This document shows, in pieces, positions 1 through 6,055 of a DNA stretch of 23,426 nucleotides. Positions within the stretch are counted from its first letter, which is position 1. Every line of letters starts with the position of its first letter. The stretch comes from G020348385 sp964580235. Lineage in GTDB: Bacteria; Acidobacteriota; Aminicenantia; Aminicenantales; Aminicenantaceae. The notes below the pieces were generated by a model. It was not told the origin of the DNA. It saw nothing but the letters and a program-made list of their open reading frames with translations, and did not search any database. The position numbers and the translations under genes are program-made. The stretch spans positions 1-23,426 of the forward strand of contig CAZOJY010000048.1 of assembly GCA_964580235.1 (NCBI GenBank), given 5' to 3'.

Positions 1-1
1 C

Positions 2-1132
2 CTATGAGTGATCGATCTCGCTCACATTTTTTTTTGTGCCCATCCATATGGCTCCGAGAAGCTTTCCGTTTTGTATAACAATTTTTTTATAAATCCCTTT
101 TTCTTCGGATACATGCCTAAACTCCTCGCATGTTCCTTCTTCCGGAGTCACAATCCCGATGGCTGTTAAATCCAATCCGACAACCTTCAAGGTATTCGAA
201 GGAATTGTCCCTTCGTATTTTTTCCTTTGACCTGCGATATTAAATGCCACCGTTCTTGCCTGATTAAAAGAGGCCGGTATGATCCCATAAATTTTATCTC
301 TATGTTGCACGTTGTCCCCTGCCGCAAAAATATCCGCGTGGCTTGTTCGGAGATAATCATCGACGACGATACCTTTATCTGTCTCAAGGCCTGCCTCTGC
401 AGCCAGGCTGGTGTTCGGTCTGACTCCTGCAGCCACGATGGCGGTCTGAGCCTCCAGTCTTTCCCCATTCTTAAACCTGAGGCCTTTGACTATTTCTCTT
501 CCAAGGACTTCTTCAGTGGCTGTACCAAGTTTAACTTTGATCCCCATATCTTCGACCTGGGCCTGCAGAACTGAAGCACCCTCAGCATCGAGCTGTCGCG
601 GCAACAAACGGGGGAAAAACTCCACAACTTGAACCATCGCACCCCTCGAACGGACGGCCCGGGCTAACTCCAAGCCCAGCAGACCACCCCCGATGACAAC
701 CACATTGGGGTGATTTTTGATCCAGTGGATTATGTCAACAGCATCATCCAAGGTCCTTAAGGTAAAAACTCCATCCTTCTCAGCTCCCATGATAGGCGGC
801 ACCCATGATGAAGCTCCGTTAGCCAAAACTAAAGCATCGTAAGACTCTTTTTTCCCTCCATTCAATTCAACTTCTTTGGAATCAGGATGGATTTTTTTTA
901 TGGGTTGTCCGAGATGAATGGAAATATTTTGATCCGCATACCATTCCTCTGAAAACGCATATAGCTTAGCTTTTGAAATATTCCCTGCCAAGAACTCGAT
1001 CAGATTCGGACGTGGGTAATAATAGTACCTTTCCTCGGCAAAAATATCAATATCGGCTCTCGGATCAAGTTCACGGAGTGTTTTGGCCGCAATCGTCCCT
1101 GCTAATCCATTTCCCACCACAGAAAGACGCAT
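2..1132 (-). CDS. FAD/NAD(P)-dependent oxidoreductase, probable NADH:rubredoxin reductase
   Basis: A 376-aa class I pyridine-nucleotide disulfide-oxidoreductase-fold flavoprotein. It probably passes electrons from NAD(P)H through FAD to the rubredoxin encoded just upstream. The sequence shows an N-terminal FAD-binding GNGLAG at residues 7-12, a second dinucleotide site GGGLLG at 148-153 for NAD(P)H, and the C-terminal flavin motif DIFAAGD at 267-273. There is no CxxC redox disulfide near the FAD site, which argues against thioredoxin reductase. Length and order fit rubredoxin reductase and the N-terminal half of NirB-type proteins. It is the last gene of a four-gene minus-strand operon, 20 bp after the rubredoxin stop, with a weak AAGAGA ribosome site. 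The stop codon lies at the window edge, so the gene is complete. The electron acceptor is inferred from context. A related NADH oxidase or coenzyme A disulfide reductase-like role cannot be excluded. Confidence 0.85.
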   Translation of the reverse strand: MRLSVVGNGLAGTIAAKTLRELDPRADIDIFAEERYYYYPRPNLIEFLAGNISKAKLYAFSEEWYADQNISIHLGQPIKKIHPDSKEVELNGGKKESYDALVLANGASSWVPPIMGAEKDGVFTLRTLDDAVDIIHWIKNHPNVVVIGGGLLGLELARAVRSRGAMVQVVEFFPRLLPRQLDAEGASVLQAQVEDMGIKVKLGTATEEVLGREIVKGLRFKNGERLEAQTAIVAAGVRPNTSLAAEAGLETDKGIVVDDYLRTSHADIFAAGDNVQHRDKIYGIIPASFNQARTVAFNIAGQRKKYEGTIPSNTLKVVGLDLTAIGIVTPEEGTCEEFRHVSEEKGIYKKIVIQNGKLLGAIWMGTKKNVSEIDHS

Positions 1133-1152
1133 CGCTCAGTCTCTTTTTTGTA

Positions 1153-1317
1153 TCAGGCCATCTTCTGGAAATATTCCTTCCCAACTCCACACTGTGGGCA
1201 AACCCAATCGTCAGGAAGATTCTCGAATGCGGTCCCAGGCTCAATCCCATTATCCGGATCCCCATTTTCAGGATCATAAATGTAACCGCATGCTGTACAT
1301 TCCCATTTTTCCATCAT
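1153..1317 (-). CDS. Rubredoxin
   Basis: A 54-aa rubredoxin, a small cytoplasmic one-electron carrier with an Fe(Cys)4 centre. Two knuckles are visible: CTACGY (Cys7 and Cys10) and CPQCGVGK (Cys40 and Cys43). Between them is the family's aromatic/acidic core with YDPENGD and the LPDDWVCP segment. Length matches the usual 52-54 aa. Two ATGs are adjacent at 1315-1317 and 1312-1314. An AAGGAG ribosome site lies 5 nt before the first and 8 nt before the second, so either could be used. It sits between the ferritin-like gene (111 bp upstream) and the FAD oxidoreductase (20 bp downstream), the context expected for a rubredoxin reduced by that flavoprotein. Confidence 0.96.
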   Translation of the reverse strand: MMEKWECTACGYIYDPENGDPDNGIEPGTAFENLPDDWVCPQCGVGKEYFQKMA

Positions 1318-1428
1318 TTTTTCTCCTTCAAGACAATTTCGCTGTCAGGTCCTCAAGTTTGGTTTATCATCAACTCTCTTGATAGAACCCAGCCATTCAA
1401 TTTCTCCCAACAAAACAGAGAGATTGAA

Positions 1429-1881
1429 TCAGTCATCCTCCAAAACATGTTTTTCATATTCCGTTTCTAATTTCAGTTTATGGGATTTTTCCTGTGTGAT
1501 CAGAAAATCAAACAATCTTTTCAAATCTTCGTTGTCTGAACCTTCTCCCAATCTAGTATACAGATCCACGGCTTCCTGCTCTTTTTTCGCGGCCAATATA
1601 AGGAGATCTTGAAAGGTCATATCTTCGCTTGGAGGTTCTTCTGTTAAAAAATCGGATATTTTTAGATCAATGACCTCTTTTGTCTTAAATGATGCGATCT
1701 GTTCTTGGGTGATGTTTTCAAGGAGTTTTTTATGATTTTTTTCTTCACTTTGCAGTTCAAGAAGCAGCTCCCGCAATCCAGGAGTTTTTGCATTCTCACT
1801 CATATCGCCGTAAGCGTCAATAGCCGCCTCTTCCCTGTTTATGGCAAACTTAATGATATCGTCATAACTTTTTAGGACCAT
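1429..1881 (-). CDS. Ferritin-like diiron protein (rubrerythrin domain only)
   Basis: A 150-aa four-helix-bundle diiron protein of the rubrerythrin/ferritin-like family, expected to reduce peroxide or bind iron in the cytoplasm. The two internally similar halves carry the usual ligand pattern: E17 with Y24 seven residues on, and E47-x2-H50 (EEKNH); then E101 with Y108, and E131-x2-H134 (EKSH). The C-terminal rubredoxin domain of classical rubrerythrin is absent, because the chain ends at EDD after the fourth helix. Separate rubredoxin and desulforedoxin-like genes flank it and could supply electrons in trans. The start ATG at 1881 has AAGGAG a few bases upstream. It is the second gene of the operon, 26 bp after the desulforedoxin-like stop. 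The substrate is inferred from the family. Confidence 0.88.
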   Translation of the reverse strand: MVLKSYDDIIKFAINREEAAIDAYGDMSENAKTPGLRELLLELQSEEKNHKKLLENITQEQIASFKTKEVIDLKISDFLTEEPPSEDMTFQDLLILAAKKEQEAVDLYTRLGEGSDNEDLKRLFDFLITQEKSHKLKLETEYEKHVLEDD

Positions 1882-1907
1882 TTTTTCTCCTTATTTGATG
1901 CGTTTAT

Positions 1908-2027
1908 CTATTCGTCTTTGCGTTCCATAGGCTGATCGCAACAAACCAATGTTCCAGCTCCAGATTTTGTCACTGTTACTTCTTGTCCACACAGCTTGCA
2001 TACATATATTTTACCTTCTTCGGCCAT
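1908..2027 (-). CDS. Desulforedoxin-like protein (free-standing desulfoferrodoxin N-domain)
   Basis: A 39-aa iron-sulfur protein. The sequence shows CKLC (Cys10 and Cys13) and the adjacent pair CC (Cys29 and Cys30) followed by DQPM. This is the desulforedoxin / desulfoferrodoxin N-terminal signature that binds Fe(Cys)4 with a distorted geometry. Length is close to free-standing desulforedoxin (about 36 aa), and no superoxide reductase domain follows. AGGAG lies 7 nt before the ATG. It is the first gene of the redox operon and stands directly behind the operon promoter at 2095-2123. It probably works as a small electron carrier or dimeric redox partner for the ferritin-like protein. That partner assignment is inference. 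Confidence 0.9.
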   Translation of the reverse strand: MAEEGKIYVCKLCGQEVTVTKSGAGTLVCCDQPMERKDE

Positions 2028-2094
2028 AAAATTTCTCCTGTCTGAAAATATTTTTCTATTCAAAGCTTAATTTTCCCTCAAAAAACGATTATTC

Positions 2095-2123
2095 ATTATA
2101 ATGAAACTCTTCTGGACATGCAA
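2095..2123 (-). promoter_or_regulatory. Sigma70-type promoter of the redox operon
   Basis: On the minus strand, TTGCAT (2123-2118), 17 bp, then an exact TATAAT (2100-2095). The predicted start of transcription near 2088 leaves a leader of about 60 nt before the desulforedoxin-like ATG, which has its own AGGAG. No clear operator palindrome was seen. Confidence 0.6.
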
Positions 2124-2169
2124 TAATTTCGTAATCAATAATTAAATTTTATTATTTTCCGATTTGTTC

Positions 2170-2198
2170 TTGATTTGATTTGTCATATCTATTATCAT
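2170..2198 (+). promoter_or_regulatory. Promoter of the 2210 membrane-protein gene, possibly leaderless
   Basis: TTGATT (2170-2175), 17 bp, TATCAT (2193-2198). The ATG begins only 11 nt after the -10 box and has no Shine-Dalgarno sequence, so the transcript would carry a 5' leader of a few bases at most. Confidence 0.45.
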
Positions 2199-2209
2199 TT
2201 TGACTCAAA

Positions 2210-2578
2210 ATGGCAGTACAATCGTTTATGTATATGGTCCTCGGATGGTTATTTCCCGGGCTTGGGCATATCGTCATGAAAAAATACTGGAAAGGGCTTA
2301 TCTTTTTTATCTGCATCACATGTATGTTCTCTCTCGGACTTTTTCTTGAAGGCAGAATATACTCATTTCAGACAGAAAATCCCTTGACTATCCTTGGCTT
2401 TTTTTCCGATTTGGGGACAGGATTTTATTATTTTTTGTCAAAACTTTTTGCTTTTGGATTGGGAAATCTTAAAAGCACCTCATATGAATTCGGCACGGCA
2501 TACATTGCCGGAGCTGGTCTTCTAAACTACCTCGTAGCTCTCGATGCATTCGACATCGCTTCAGGAAAAAAGAAATGA
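2210..2578 (+). CDS. Small polytopic membrane protein (DUF6677-like)
   Basis: A 122-aa inner-membrane protein of unknown function. The N-terminus has a WLFPGLGH segment (residues 13-20) within a first hydrophobic stretch. A KKYWKG basic turn follows, and then a second membrane segment (about 29-46) ending in LEGR. Further hydrophobic stretches lie near 60-85 and 95-112, and the tail is basic (SGKKK). This resembles the DUF6677 pattern seen in Acidobacteriota-type genomes. That family name is from memory and no function is known. The stop overlaps the start of the next small membrane gene by 4 nt (ATGA), so the two are probably translated together. The promoter lies immediately upstream and no ribosome site is visible. 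Confidence 0.7.
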   Translation: MAVQSFMYMVLGWLFPGLGHIVMKKYWKGLIFFICITCMFSLGLFLEGRIYSFQTENPLTILGFFSDLGTGFYYFLSKLFAFGLGNLKSTSYEFGTAYIAGAGLLNYLVALDAFDIASGKKK

Positions 2579-2754
2579 TACTGAAAAGCCATCTTATCTC
2601 CATGATTCTTTATGCCGTTTTCGTCTGCACCGTGATGGCTCTTATTCGCAGACAAGAAAAAAAAACTCAAATTCGCTACTTTGTCTCTCTGTTTCTTATC
2701 ATGGTTGTTGGGGCTTTGCTGTTCGGGTGGTTCATGTTTCTTTTCATCCCTTAG
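2575..2754 (+). CDS. Small two-helix membrane protein
   Basis: A 59-aa hypothetical membrane protein whose ATG overlaps the preceding stop by 4 nt (ATGA), a typical translational-coupling arrangement. There are two hydrophobic segments, about residues 6-23 and 37-57. A charged loop RRQEKKTQIR between them suggests a cytoplasmic hairpin turn. The chain ends in FLFIP. No family was recognised. The coupled overlap and the clean two-helix layout support it as a real gene rather than a chance ORF. It probably forms a unit with the upstream membrane protein. Confidence 0.65.
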   Translation: MILKSHLISMILYAVFVCTVMALIRRQEKKTQIRYFVSLFLIMVVGALLFGWFMFLFIP

Positions 2755-2829
2755 GCTGCATTATCTCGATATATGACGATTCTATCATTCGTTTAAAAAC
2801 ACAATTTTACATATCTCCTCTCTCATATA

Positions 2830-2866
2830 CCCCACCCCCTCCCAATACCATATAAGTTGGGTGGGG
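2830..2866 (+). terminator. GC-rich hairpin, possible terminator
   Basis: CCCCACCC (2830-2837) is complementary to GGGTGGGG (2859-2866). Inside it, CCCAA (2841-2845) can pair alternatively with TTGGG (2857-2861). It lies between the 59-aa membrane gene and the ftsE promoter, a sensible place for a terminator. No T-run follows, so it is not a classical intrinsic terminator. Confidence 0.3.
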
Positions 2867-2887
2867 CGGATTGTCAGGCCGATTTGT

Positions 2888-2915
2888 TTGATCGCTTATA
2901 TCGATGTGCTATAAT
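2888..2915 (+). promoter_or_regulatory. Promoter of ftsEX
   Basis: An exact TATAAT at 2910-2915, with a weak -35 TTGATC (2888-2893) 16 bp upstream. The ftsE ATG starts 13 nt after the -10 box without a ribosome site, which implies a leader of only about 7 nt. Confidence 0.45.
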
Positions 2916-2928
2916 CTCTCCCTGACGG

Positions 2929-3594
2929 ATGATTGAACTTTATCATATATGGAAACAATACCAGAAGCCTGATTGGGCTTTAAAAGATGTAACTCTAAAA
3001 GTCAACCAAGGCGATTTTTGTTTTGTAACTGGACCAAGCGGTTCTGGAAAATCGACCCTTCTCAAGATCATTTTCCGAGAAATTTTCCCAACACACGGTC
3101 AAATCGTTGTGGATGGAAGGAATATATTACGGATTTCCGACCATAAGATTTATAAACTGAGACGGACTATGGGTATTGTATTTCAGGACTTTCGATTGCT
3201 TTTTCATAAGAAAGTTTTTGACAACGTTGCGGTCGTTCTCCAGGTCCTAGGTTACCCAAGAAAAGAACTGAGACGCCGGGTTTTTAATGCACTCAGGATG
3301 GTCAATCTCAACCACAAAATGTGGGAATATCCCGCTCATCTCTCATACGGGGAACAGCAAAGAGTGGCCATCGCTAGAGCTGTGGTGAATAACCCAAACA
3401 TTATTTTAGCCGACGAGCCCACAGGGAATCTCGATACAGAGCTTGCTTTTGAAATCATGAGTTTGTTTTCTGAGATTAACAAAAAAGGAGCCACTGTCAT
3501 TATCTGTACTCATGATAGAGAACTGATTCGGCATTTTGGGAAAAAGATTATTTTCTTGTACAAAGGAAAACTTCTAAGAGAGGAAAACATTTGA
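2929..3594 (+). CDS. ftsE: Cell-division ABC transporter ATP-binding protein FtsE
   Basis: A 221-aa ATPase of the FtsEX complex, which sits at the division site on the inner face of the membrane and activates peptidoglycan hydrolases outside the cell. Visible motifs are Walker A GPSGSGKST (35-43), Q-loop FQDFRLL (about residue 87), signature LSYGEQQ (138-144), Walker B ILADEP with D162 and E163, and the switch histidine in CTHD. The second residue of the usual LSGGQ/LSGGE signature is tyrosine here (Y140). Length is normal for FtsE. The ftsX gene overlaps its stop codon (TTGA), giving a coupled ftsEX pair. LolD-type transporters are the main alternative, but the FtsX-type partner settles it. 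Confidence 0.93.
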   Translation: MIELYHIWKQYQKPDWALKDVTLKVNQGDFCFVTGPSGSGKSTLLKIIFREIFPTHGQIVVDGRNILRISDHKIYKLRRTMGIVFQDFRLLFHKKVFDNVAVVLQVLGYPRKELRRRVFNALRMVNLNHKMWEYPAHLSYGEQQRVAIARAVVNNPNIILADEPTGNLDTELAFEIMSLFSEINKKGATVIICTHDRELIRHFGKKIIFLYKGKLLREENI

Positions 3595-4490
3595 TCACAC
3601 AAAAACTCAAACATTTTCAGAGAGAAACGTTGAATAACCTCTGGCAATTCAGAGCCCGGAACGTTTTCTCAGTTACAATCATCTGTTTATCATTCCTTAT
3701 TGTCGGGATTTTTGTTTCCCTCTCGAACAATCTCCAGTACACGGCGCGACAGCTTTCCCAAGACATGGCTGTCGTATTTTTCCTGGATAAGAACATATCT
3801 CCAATGGACAGAGAAGCGATTTCTAAAGAACTGGAAAATTCTTCTTTTGTAAGAAAAATCCAGTTCGTGAGCTCAGAGCAGGCAATGGATAAATTTTTAA
3901 TTAAATTTCCAGATCTCCAGGGAATAGTTGATAATCTCAAGTTGAATCCTTTTCCACCTTCATATGAGATAACACTCAGAGAAAAAGATCTCACTTATGA
4001 GGAAACCCAGCCTTTCATCGATAAAATGAAGACAATGAAAGGCATCGAGGATGTCCAATTCAACAAAGACTGGGTAGAAAAAATGCAGTCACTCAGCCGG
4101 TTGGCCAGAGCGGTCGGATTTTTTCTCGGTGGCATCCTGATTCTAGCCTCATTTTTCATCGTGTCTAACGTCATCAAGCTCAATGTCATCGCTCGGAAAG
4201 ATGAGATAGAAATTCTTCGTTTTGTTGGGGGAACGAACTCCTTCATCAGAATCCCTTTTTTGACGGAGGGAACAATCCTTGGAGCCCTGGGAGGAATTTT
4301 GTCACTTCTGCTTCTTCTTATCGTGATAAGGTTGTTTCCCGTCTATCTTGGCTCTTCATTGGGTATCTTGAACGAGCTGATCAATTTTCGTTATCTCACA
4401 TTCTCACAAAGCATAGCTCTTATCTTCTCAGGAGCCGTGATTGGTTTGTTTGGGAGTCTGAGCTCTATAGCCAAATTCTTAAAATCTTAA
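3591..4490 (+). CDS. ftsX: Cell-division ABC transporter permease FtsX
   Basis: A 299-aa permease partner of FtsE. It has the FtsX topology. A short cytoplasmic N-terminus leads to TM1 at about 25-44. An extracytoplasmic domain of about 125 residues follows, containing the FtsX motif region ISPMDREAISKELE. TM2 is at about 174-196, TM3 at 226-250 and TM4 at 270-292. The start is TTG at 3591-3593, overlapping the ftsE TGA, with AGAGG about 7 nt upstream inside ftsE. Its 3' end overlaps the stop of the convergent nfi gene by 3-4 nt. No periplasmic amidase activator such as EnvC lies next to it in this window. Confidence 0.93.
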   Translation: MITQKLKHFQRETLNNLWQFRARNVFSVTIICLSFLIVGIFVSLSNNLQYTARQLSQDMAVVFFLDKNISPMDREAISKELENSSFVRKIQFVSSEQAMDKFLIKFPDLQGIVDNLKLNPFPPSYEITLREKDLTYEETQPFIDKMKTMKGIEDVQFNKDWVEKMQSLSRLARAVGFFLGGILILASFFIVSNVIKLNVIARKDEIEILRFVGGTNSFIRIPFLTEGTILGALGGILSLLLLLIVIRLFPVYLGSSLGILNELINFRYLTFSQSIALIFSGAVIGLFGSLSSIAKFLKS

Positions 4491-5140
4491 ACCCTCGGTC
4501 CATAAAACAACTGCTTTGCCATGTGATGGGCGATTCTTAAGGGCTCTGGGATTCTGAATTTGGCACATGCAAGAACTAACTCACGAGAAAAGACAAAATC
4601 CACTCTGTGGCCAGGCGACACAAAGACTGGCTTAACCGACGTTCGTGTGCGCAAACAGAATCCAACTTTCTCATTTTTCCGGTTCTTATACAGGCTGTAA
4701 GCCCCTCTCCTTTCCGGTGGGAGTTTATAAGGGAAAAAGGGGGATTTGGCACATCCGATGGTCGGGATATCCAAGACTACACCAACATAAGAAGCAAGGC
4801 CCATTTTTCTCGGATGAGCAATGCCATTTCCATCTATCAAGGTGAGGTCAGGCTTGTTTTTCAACTTTTGAAAGCCCTTAATAAATGCAGGCCCCTCCCG
4901 AAAATTCAAGTAACCTGGAACATACGGAATGCTGACACGTCGAATCTCTTTGACCGCTTCAATGATTTCAAGTTCCGGAAATGTACAAACGACGACGATT
5001 GCACCAATAAGCTTTTTCTGTTTATGATAACTAAAATCGGCACCTGCTACTCGGGTGGTTTTTTGCACTTTCTGCTTGATTAGTAAATGAGAGACCAATC
5101 TTCGTTGAGCTTCTGCCGCTTTCTTAAAATCAAAATTCAA
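4487..5140 (-). CDS. nfi: Endonuclease V (deoxyinosine 3' endonuclease)
   Basis: A 217-aa DNA-repair nuclease that cuts near deoxyinosine and other deaminated bases. The family hallmarks are present: GADFSY with D35, the strand-wedge motif PYVPGYL (72-78), FREGPAF with E82, and DGNGIAHPRKMGLA with D103 and H109. D35, E82 and D103 match the metal-binding acidic residues of the family. The start is a TTG at 5140-5138, placed a few bases after GAGAGGG. The in-phase context and the promoter at 5158-5186 support it. The gene converges on ftsX with a tail-to-tail overlap and diverges from rodZ. Confidence 0.93.
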   Translation of the reverse strand: MNFDFKKAAEAQRRLVSHLLIKQKVQKTTRVAGADFSYHKQKKLIGAIVVVCTFPELEIIEAVKEIRRVSIPYVPGYLNFREGPAFIKGFQKLKNKPDLTLIDGNGIAHPRKMGLASYVGVVLDIPTIGCAKSPFFPYKLPPERRGAYSLYKNRKNEKVGFCLRTRTSVKPVFVSPGHRVDFVFSRELVLACAKFRIPEPLRIAHHMAKQLFYGPRV

Positions 5141-5157
5141 AGCATTCCCTCTCTAAT

Positions 5158-5186
5158 AATATAAAAGGAAGTGCACAGCGAGTAAA
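5158..5186 (-). promoter_or_regulatory. Promoter of nfi
   Basis: On the minus strand, TTTACT (5186-5181), 17 bp, TATATT (5163-5158). The predicted transcription start near 5151 leaves a leader of about 11 nt that contains GAGAGGG ahead of the TTG start codon. Confidence 0.5.
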
Positions 5187-5228
5187 GCCTAATGAGGGAC
5201 TTTCCTGAGCCAGAAAGGGCTGCAAAGA

Positions 5229-5257
5229 TTGACTTTAGATATTTCTTATCCTACAAT
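5229..5257 (+). promoter_or_regulatory. Promoter of rodZ-ntrYX, probably leaderless
   Basis: TTGACT (5229-5234), 17 bp, TACAAT (5252-5257). The rodZ ATG begins at 5266, 8 nt after the -10 box, where transcription itself would normally start. There is no Shine-Dalgarno sequence, so the mRNA probably starts at or next to the ATG. Confidence 0.6.
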
Positions 5258-5265
5258 TCGAGAAA

Positions 5266-6045
5266 ATGGCTTCCATCGGGCAAGATCTCAAGAGAGAGCG
5301 CGAACTCCGGGGGATTTCTCTGCAAGAAATTGCAGACTCAACAAAAATTAATGTAAGATTTCTGCGCGCTTTGGAAGAGGACCGGCTCGATATGCTGCCC
5401 GAACAATTTTTCACAAAAGGCATAATCCGTACCTATGCAAAATATCTAGGCCTGGATGAACAAAGTGTCTTGAATACTTATCTTGAAAGTAAACAAAAAC
5501 AGGAAACCCAGAGGACCTCAGACGAAAACGAAAAGCCTGATATAGGGGGGATGCCTGAATCCTCCCCAAAAAAGAAACAAATCCCACTGCTCTTTGTCCT
5601 GGTTGTGCTGATCATCCTCGCATTAATCATCATCTTTTTCTTCATGTTTAGAAAGGAAGAAAGCCCTCCTCCAAGCACTCTGAATATTCGGCCCATCTCT
5701 CAAAAACTTCAGCAAAAGCCAATAACTGCCTCTCCGGTTCTCCAGGAAGAACCAGAAATCATGCAGAAAGAATTGAACATTGACATCAAAGTTCAACAGG
5801 AAACATGGCTAGAGATATATGCAGACCAAAAAATGCTGGACAGCGGGATCAAGCTTCCGGGAGATAGGCTCCAATTCAAGGCACTCCAAGAATTTCTCAT
5901 CCATATTGGAAATGCTGGAGGAATCACATACACCATCAATGGCAAAGAGGGGAAAAAGTTCGGAGAACTCGGGGCGGTTAAAAGAGATATCCAGATCACC
6001 CTGGATAATTATCAAGATTTTCTTATCGAGGAAGAAAAATCTTAA
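5266..6045 (+). CDS. rodZ: RodZ-like HTH/membrane cell-shape protein
   Basis: A 259-aa bitopic protein with RodZ architecture. A cytoplasmic Cro/CI-type helix-turn-helix (HTH_25) spans about residues 4-70, including GISLQEIADSTKI. A charged linker follows, then KKK at 102-104 and a single transmembrane helix at 106-128. A proline-rich stretch precedes an extracytoplasmic DUF4115-type beta domain at about 172-250 (ETWLEIYAD, PGDRLQF, IQITLDN). RodZ links MreB filaments to the cell-wall elongation machinery. Here it heads an operon with a sensor kinase and response regulator (10 bp gap, then a 4-nt overlap), an unusual partnership. The start is fixed by the promoter, whose -10 box is only 8 nt upstream. 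Confidence 0.85.
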   Translation: MASIGQDLKRERELRGISLQEIADSTKINVRFLRALEEDRLDMLPEQFFTKGIIRTYAKYLGLDEQSVLNTYLESKQKQETQRTSDENEKPDIGGMPESSPKKKQIPLLFVLVVLIILALIIIFFFMFRKEESPPPSTLNIRPISQKLQQKPITASPVLQEEPEIMQKELNIDIKVQQETWLEIYADQKMLDSGIKLPGDRLQFKALQEFLIHIGNAGGITYTINGKEGKKFGELGAVKRDIQITLDNYQDFLIEEEKS

Positions 6046-6055
6046 GTTTATAGCT

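Noticed and set aside
227..1612. Several plus-strand ORFs across the redox operon
   Set aside because: They are out-of-frame shadows of clearly recognised minus-strand genes.
2830..2866. Intrinsic (rho-independent) terminator of the small membrane genes
   Set aside because: The stem is real but lacks the T-run; kept only as a low-confidence hairpin.
5819..6055. 79-codon N-terminal extension of the kinase gene
   Set aside because: It lies entirely within rodZ in another frame and has no membrane or sensor features of its own; the ATG at 6056 is the sensible start.
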